Below, in pieces: positions 41,160 through 42,461 of a DNA stretch of 42,461 nt. Source of the DNA: Erysipelothrix sp. (lineage in GTDB: Bacteria > Bacillota_I > Bacilli_A > Erysipelotrichales > Erysipelotrichaceae); the NCBI GenBank assembly GCA_012735275.1, contig JAAYHR010000045.1:1-42461 (forward strand). Reading direction: 5' to 3'. Each line of letters begins with the position of its first letter. Within the stretch, counting starts at the first letter, position 1. The notes beneath the pieces were generated by a model that had not been told where the DNA came from, did no database searches, and saw only the letters and a program-made list of their open reading frames with translations. The translations under genes and the position numbers were made by a program.

Positions 41160-42335
41160 ATGAAAAAAATATCCATGAAGCGATGGTTAGTTGTTACAGT
41201 CTTGTTTGCAGTCTTTGCTAACATAGCACATCCGGTAACACCTAGGTTTATTAAAGAGTTAGGTTTAGGGGATGCAATGTTTGGATGGGCATTTGCAGGT
41301 ATGGCTATAACCAACTTCTTATTCTCGCCAATGTGGGCGAAATTATGTGAAAAATACGGATCAATTAAATTAACAATGGTTTCTTTATTCTTCTACGGTG
41401 TTGCACAATTAATGTTTGGCTTTTCAACAACAGCAAGTTCAATTATGTTTGCAAGATTATTAGGTGGGTTCTTTGTTGGAGGATTATACGTTTCTCAACT
41501 TGTCTATATAGTTAATAATACAAGTGATGAAGAAAAGGGTCCAGCCATGGTTAATAACTCAACGATGCAAATTGTTGCAGGAACAATCGGATACCTACTT
41601 GGTGGTCTCATTGGTGACTATTCAATTAGAGCGGCATTCTATTTCCAATTCTCTGGTTTAGTCTTAGCAGTTATCTATGTTTACTTCTTTGTAGCTGAGA
41701 ATGAAATCACAGCTAATAATGAAAAATTAACTTTAGCAAAAATTAATCCTTTCAATACCTTTAAGAAAACAGGTGTTGATTCAAGTGTCTTTTTAAGAAA
41801 TATCTTTATCGTATCAATCTTGGCTTCAGTAGCTTCAGTATTATATGATCAAACCTTTAATTATTATATGGCAGATTTCTTTAACTTTGCACCAAGTGTT
41901 AATGGGGTAATTAAAGCAATTACGGGTGTCTTAGCATTTATCGCAAACTCGACACTAACTATCTGGTTAATTAAGAAGACAGATATCTCAAAATCTTTAG
42001 CTTATATATATATGGTTGTAGCAATTTTAATTATTGCGCTTATTTCAATCAATGTTCCAGTCTTATTCTTAGCGATTAATATAATCTACTTTACAATCCA
42101 TGCATCTTATATTCCTTTAATCCAAAAAATCGTTACTGATCATTCAACGGATCAAAATACTGCGGTTGGGAAAATTAACTCACTTAAATCATTAGGTATG
42201 ATTATTGGTGCGGTCATTGCGGGACAAGGTTATGCGATTTCTAAGCAGCTGCCTTTCATACTTGCAGCCGTTATATTTATTATAAGTGGACTAATAACCC
42301 TATATAACGTGAGAAACAGGGGCTTTCAGCAATAA
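41160..42335 (+). CDS. Major facilitator superfamily transporter
   Basis: A 391-residue membrane protein with 12 predicted helices in two halves. The first half has the MFS loop 2-3 region (MWAKLCEKYGSIKLTMVSL), a degenerate form of GxxxDRxGRR. ARLLGGFFVGGLYVSQLVYI resembles the drug-efflux subgroup (MdtG/YkuC-like), but the substrate is not predictable. The frame is open to ATG 41133, but that codon overlaps the extended -10 element. ATG 41160, with GGTGAT, is the better start. It is monocistronic; no terminator stem is obvious before the tRNA-Arg promoter. Confidence 0.85.
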   Translation: MKKISMKRWLVVTVLFAVFANIAHPVTPRFIKELGLGDAMFGWAFAGMAITNFLFSPMWAKLCEKYGSIKLTMVSLFFYGVAQLMFGFSTTASSIMFARLLGGFFVGGLYVSQLVYIVNNTSDEEKGPAMVNNSTMQIVAGTIGYLLGGLIGDYSIRAAFYFQFSGLVLAVIYVYFFVAENEITANNEKLTLAKINPFNTFKKTGVDSSVFLRNIFIVSILASVASVLYDQTFNYYMADFFNFAPSVNGVIKAITGVLAFIANSTLTIWLIKKTDISKSLAYIYMVVAILIIALISINVPVLFLAINIIYFTIHASYIPLIQKIVTDHSTDQNTAVGKINSLKSLGMIIGAVIAGQGYAISKQLPFILAAVIFIISGLITLYNVRNRGFQQ

Positions 42336-42358
42336 AAAAAAGAAAAGCACGATTGATG

Positions 42359-42387
42359 TTGCAATTTCAATTAATATTTGTTATTAT
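42359..42387 (+). promoter_or_regulatory. Promoter of tRNA-Arg
   Basis: TTGCAA (42359-42364), a 17-nt spacer and TATTAT (42382-42387), about 32 nt before the tRNA. Confidence 0.75.
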
Positions 42388-42419
42388 ATTAAGGCGCCGA
42401 AAAGAGCGTGCGTAATAAC

Positions 42420-42461
42420 GCGCCCATAGCTCAACTGGATAGAGTGCTTGACTACGAATCA
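42420..42461 (+). tRNA. tRNA-Arg(ACG), 5' part, cut by the window end
   Basis: Acceptor GCGCCCA, D arm TAGCTCAACTGGATAGAGT and anticodon arm with loop CTACGAA give anticodon ACG. The sequence ends just inside the 3' anticodon stem. Confidence 0.9.

Noticed and set aside
1-42461. CRISPR arrays, insertion sequences, prophage or defence islands
   Set aside because: No spaced direct repeats, transposase, integrase, phage structural or nuclease/helicase defence genes were found. Nearly every gene is a housekeeping or transport gene.

Overview
This window is a low-GC, Firmicutes-type bacterial chromosome segment, probably a deep Bacilli, Erysipelotrichia or Mollicutes-like lineage. The basis is AT-rich codon use, rich Shine-Dalgarno sites, many U-tailed hairpin terminators, a T-box leader, a PyrR leader, a CcpA-type cre box, and the Firmicutes gene order priA-rsmB-rlmN-prpC-prkC-rsgA-rpe-thiN-rpmB. 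Of 42 called protein genes, about 32 end in TAA and 8 in TAG. Only two end in TGA (aroC, rpe), and each has an in-frame TAG within three codons. Two otherwise intact genes (a lipoprotein at 537 and the PASTA kinase at 20213) carry one internal TGA. Together this suggests UGA is read as a sense codon (probably Trp, as in Mycoplasma/Spiroplasma). Nonsense mutations or sequencing errors are not excluded.

Layout. 1-2608: 3' end of a Cof-type HAD phosphatase, the UGA-containing lipoprotein, cutC and a second HAD hydrolase. 2611-5424 (minus): nrdG and nrdD, the anaerobic ribonucleotide reductase. 5611-7407: a PhnA-type zinc-ribbon protein, guaC and a minus-strand chorismate mutase. 7453-7796: a frameshifted gene remnant. 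7909-12897: shikimate operon aroB-aroC-aroEK (fused)-aroQ-aroA, which makes the chorismate used by the neighbouring mutase. 12980-14937: PadR regulator, DUF1700/HAAS membrane protein and a secreted protein. 14997-24099: priA, rsmB, rlmN, the PP2C/PASTA-kinase pair, rsgA, rpe and thiN, with def and fmt missing from their usual place. 24152: rpmB (minus). 24616-27726: ftsA, ftsZ and a class B sortase. 27798-30634: Met T-box and metNIQ. 30735-32738: a lipase-like protein. 32760-34198: PyrR-type leader and uracil permease. 34343-38614: XRE-cupin regulator and potABCD. 38647-38778: a promoter with an embedded cre box, driving what looks like a ~100-nt small RNA. 38784-40547: a YkgJ-like cysteine cluster protein and a YbhN-type membrane protein. 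40683-40980 (minus): tRNA-Leu(CAA), tRNA-Leu(UAA) and tRNA-Cys(GCA). 41160-42335: an MFS transporter. The window ends inside a tRNA-Arg(ACG).

Most of this is housekeeping DNA. No insertion sequence, prophage, CRISPR array or classical defence system is visible. The most unusual signals are the sense UGA codons, the cre-controlled sRNA candidate, a repeated ultra-short promoter/ribosome-site cassette (extended -10, then GGTGATAATATG), the aroE-aroK fusion, the sortase joined to ftsAZ, and repeats upstream of ftsA. All functional calls come from reading the sequence; no database search was run.
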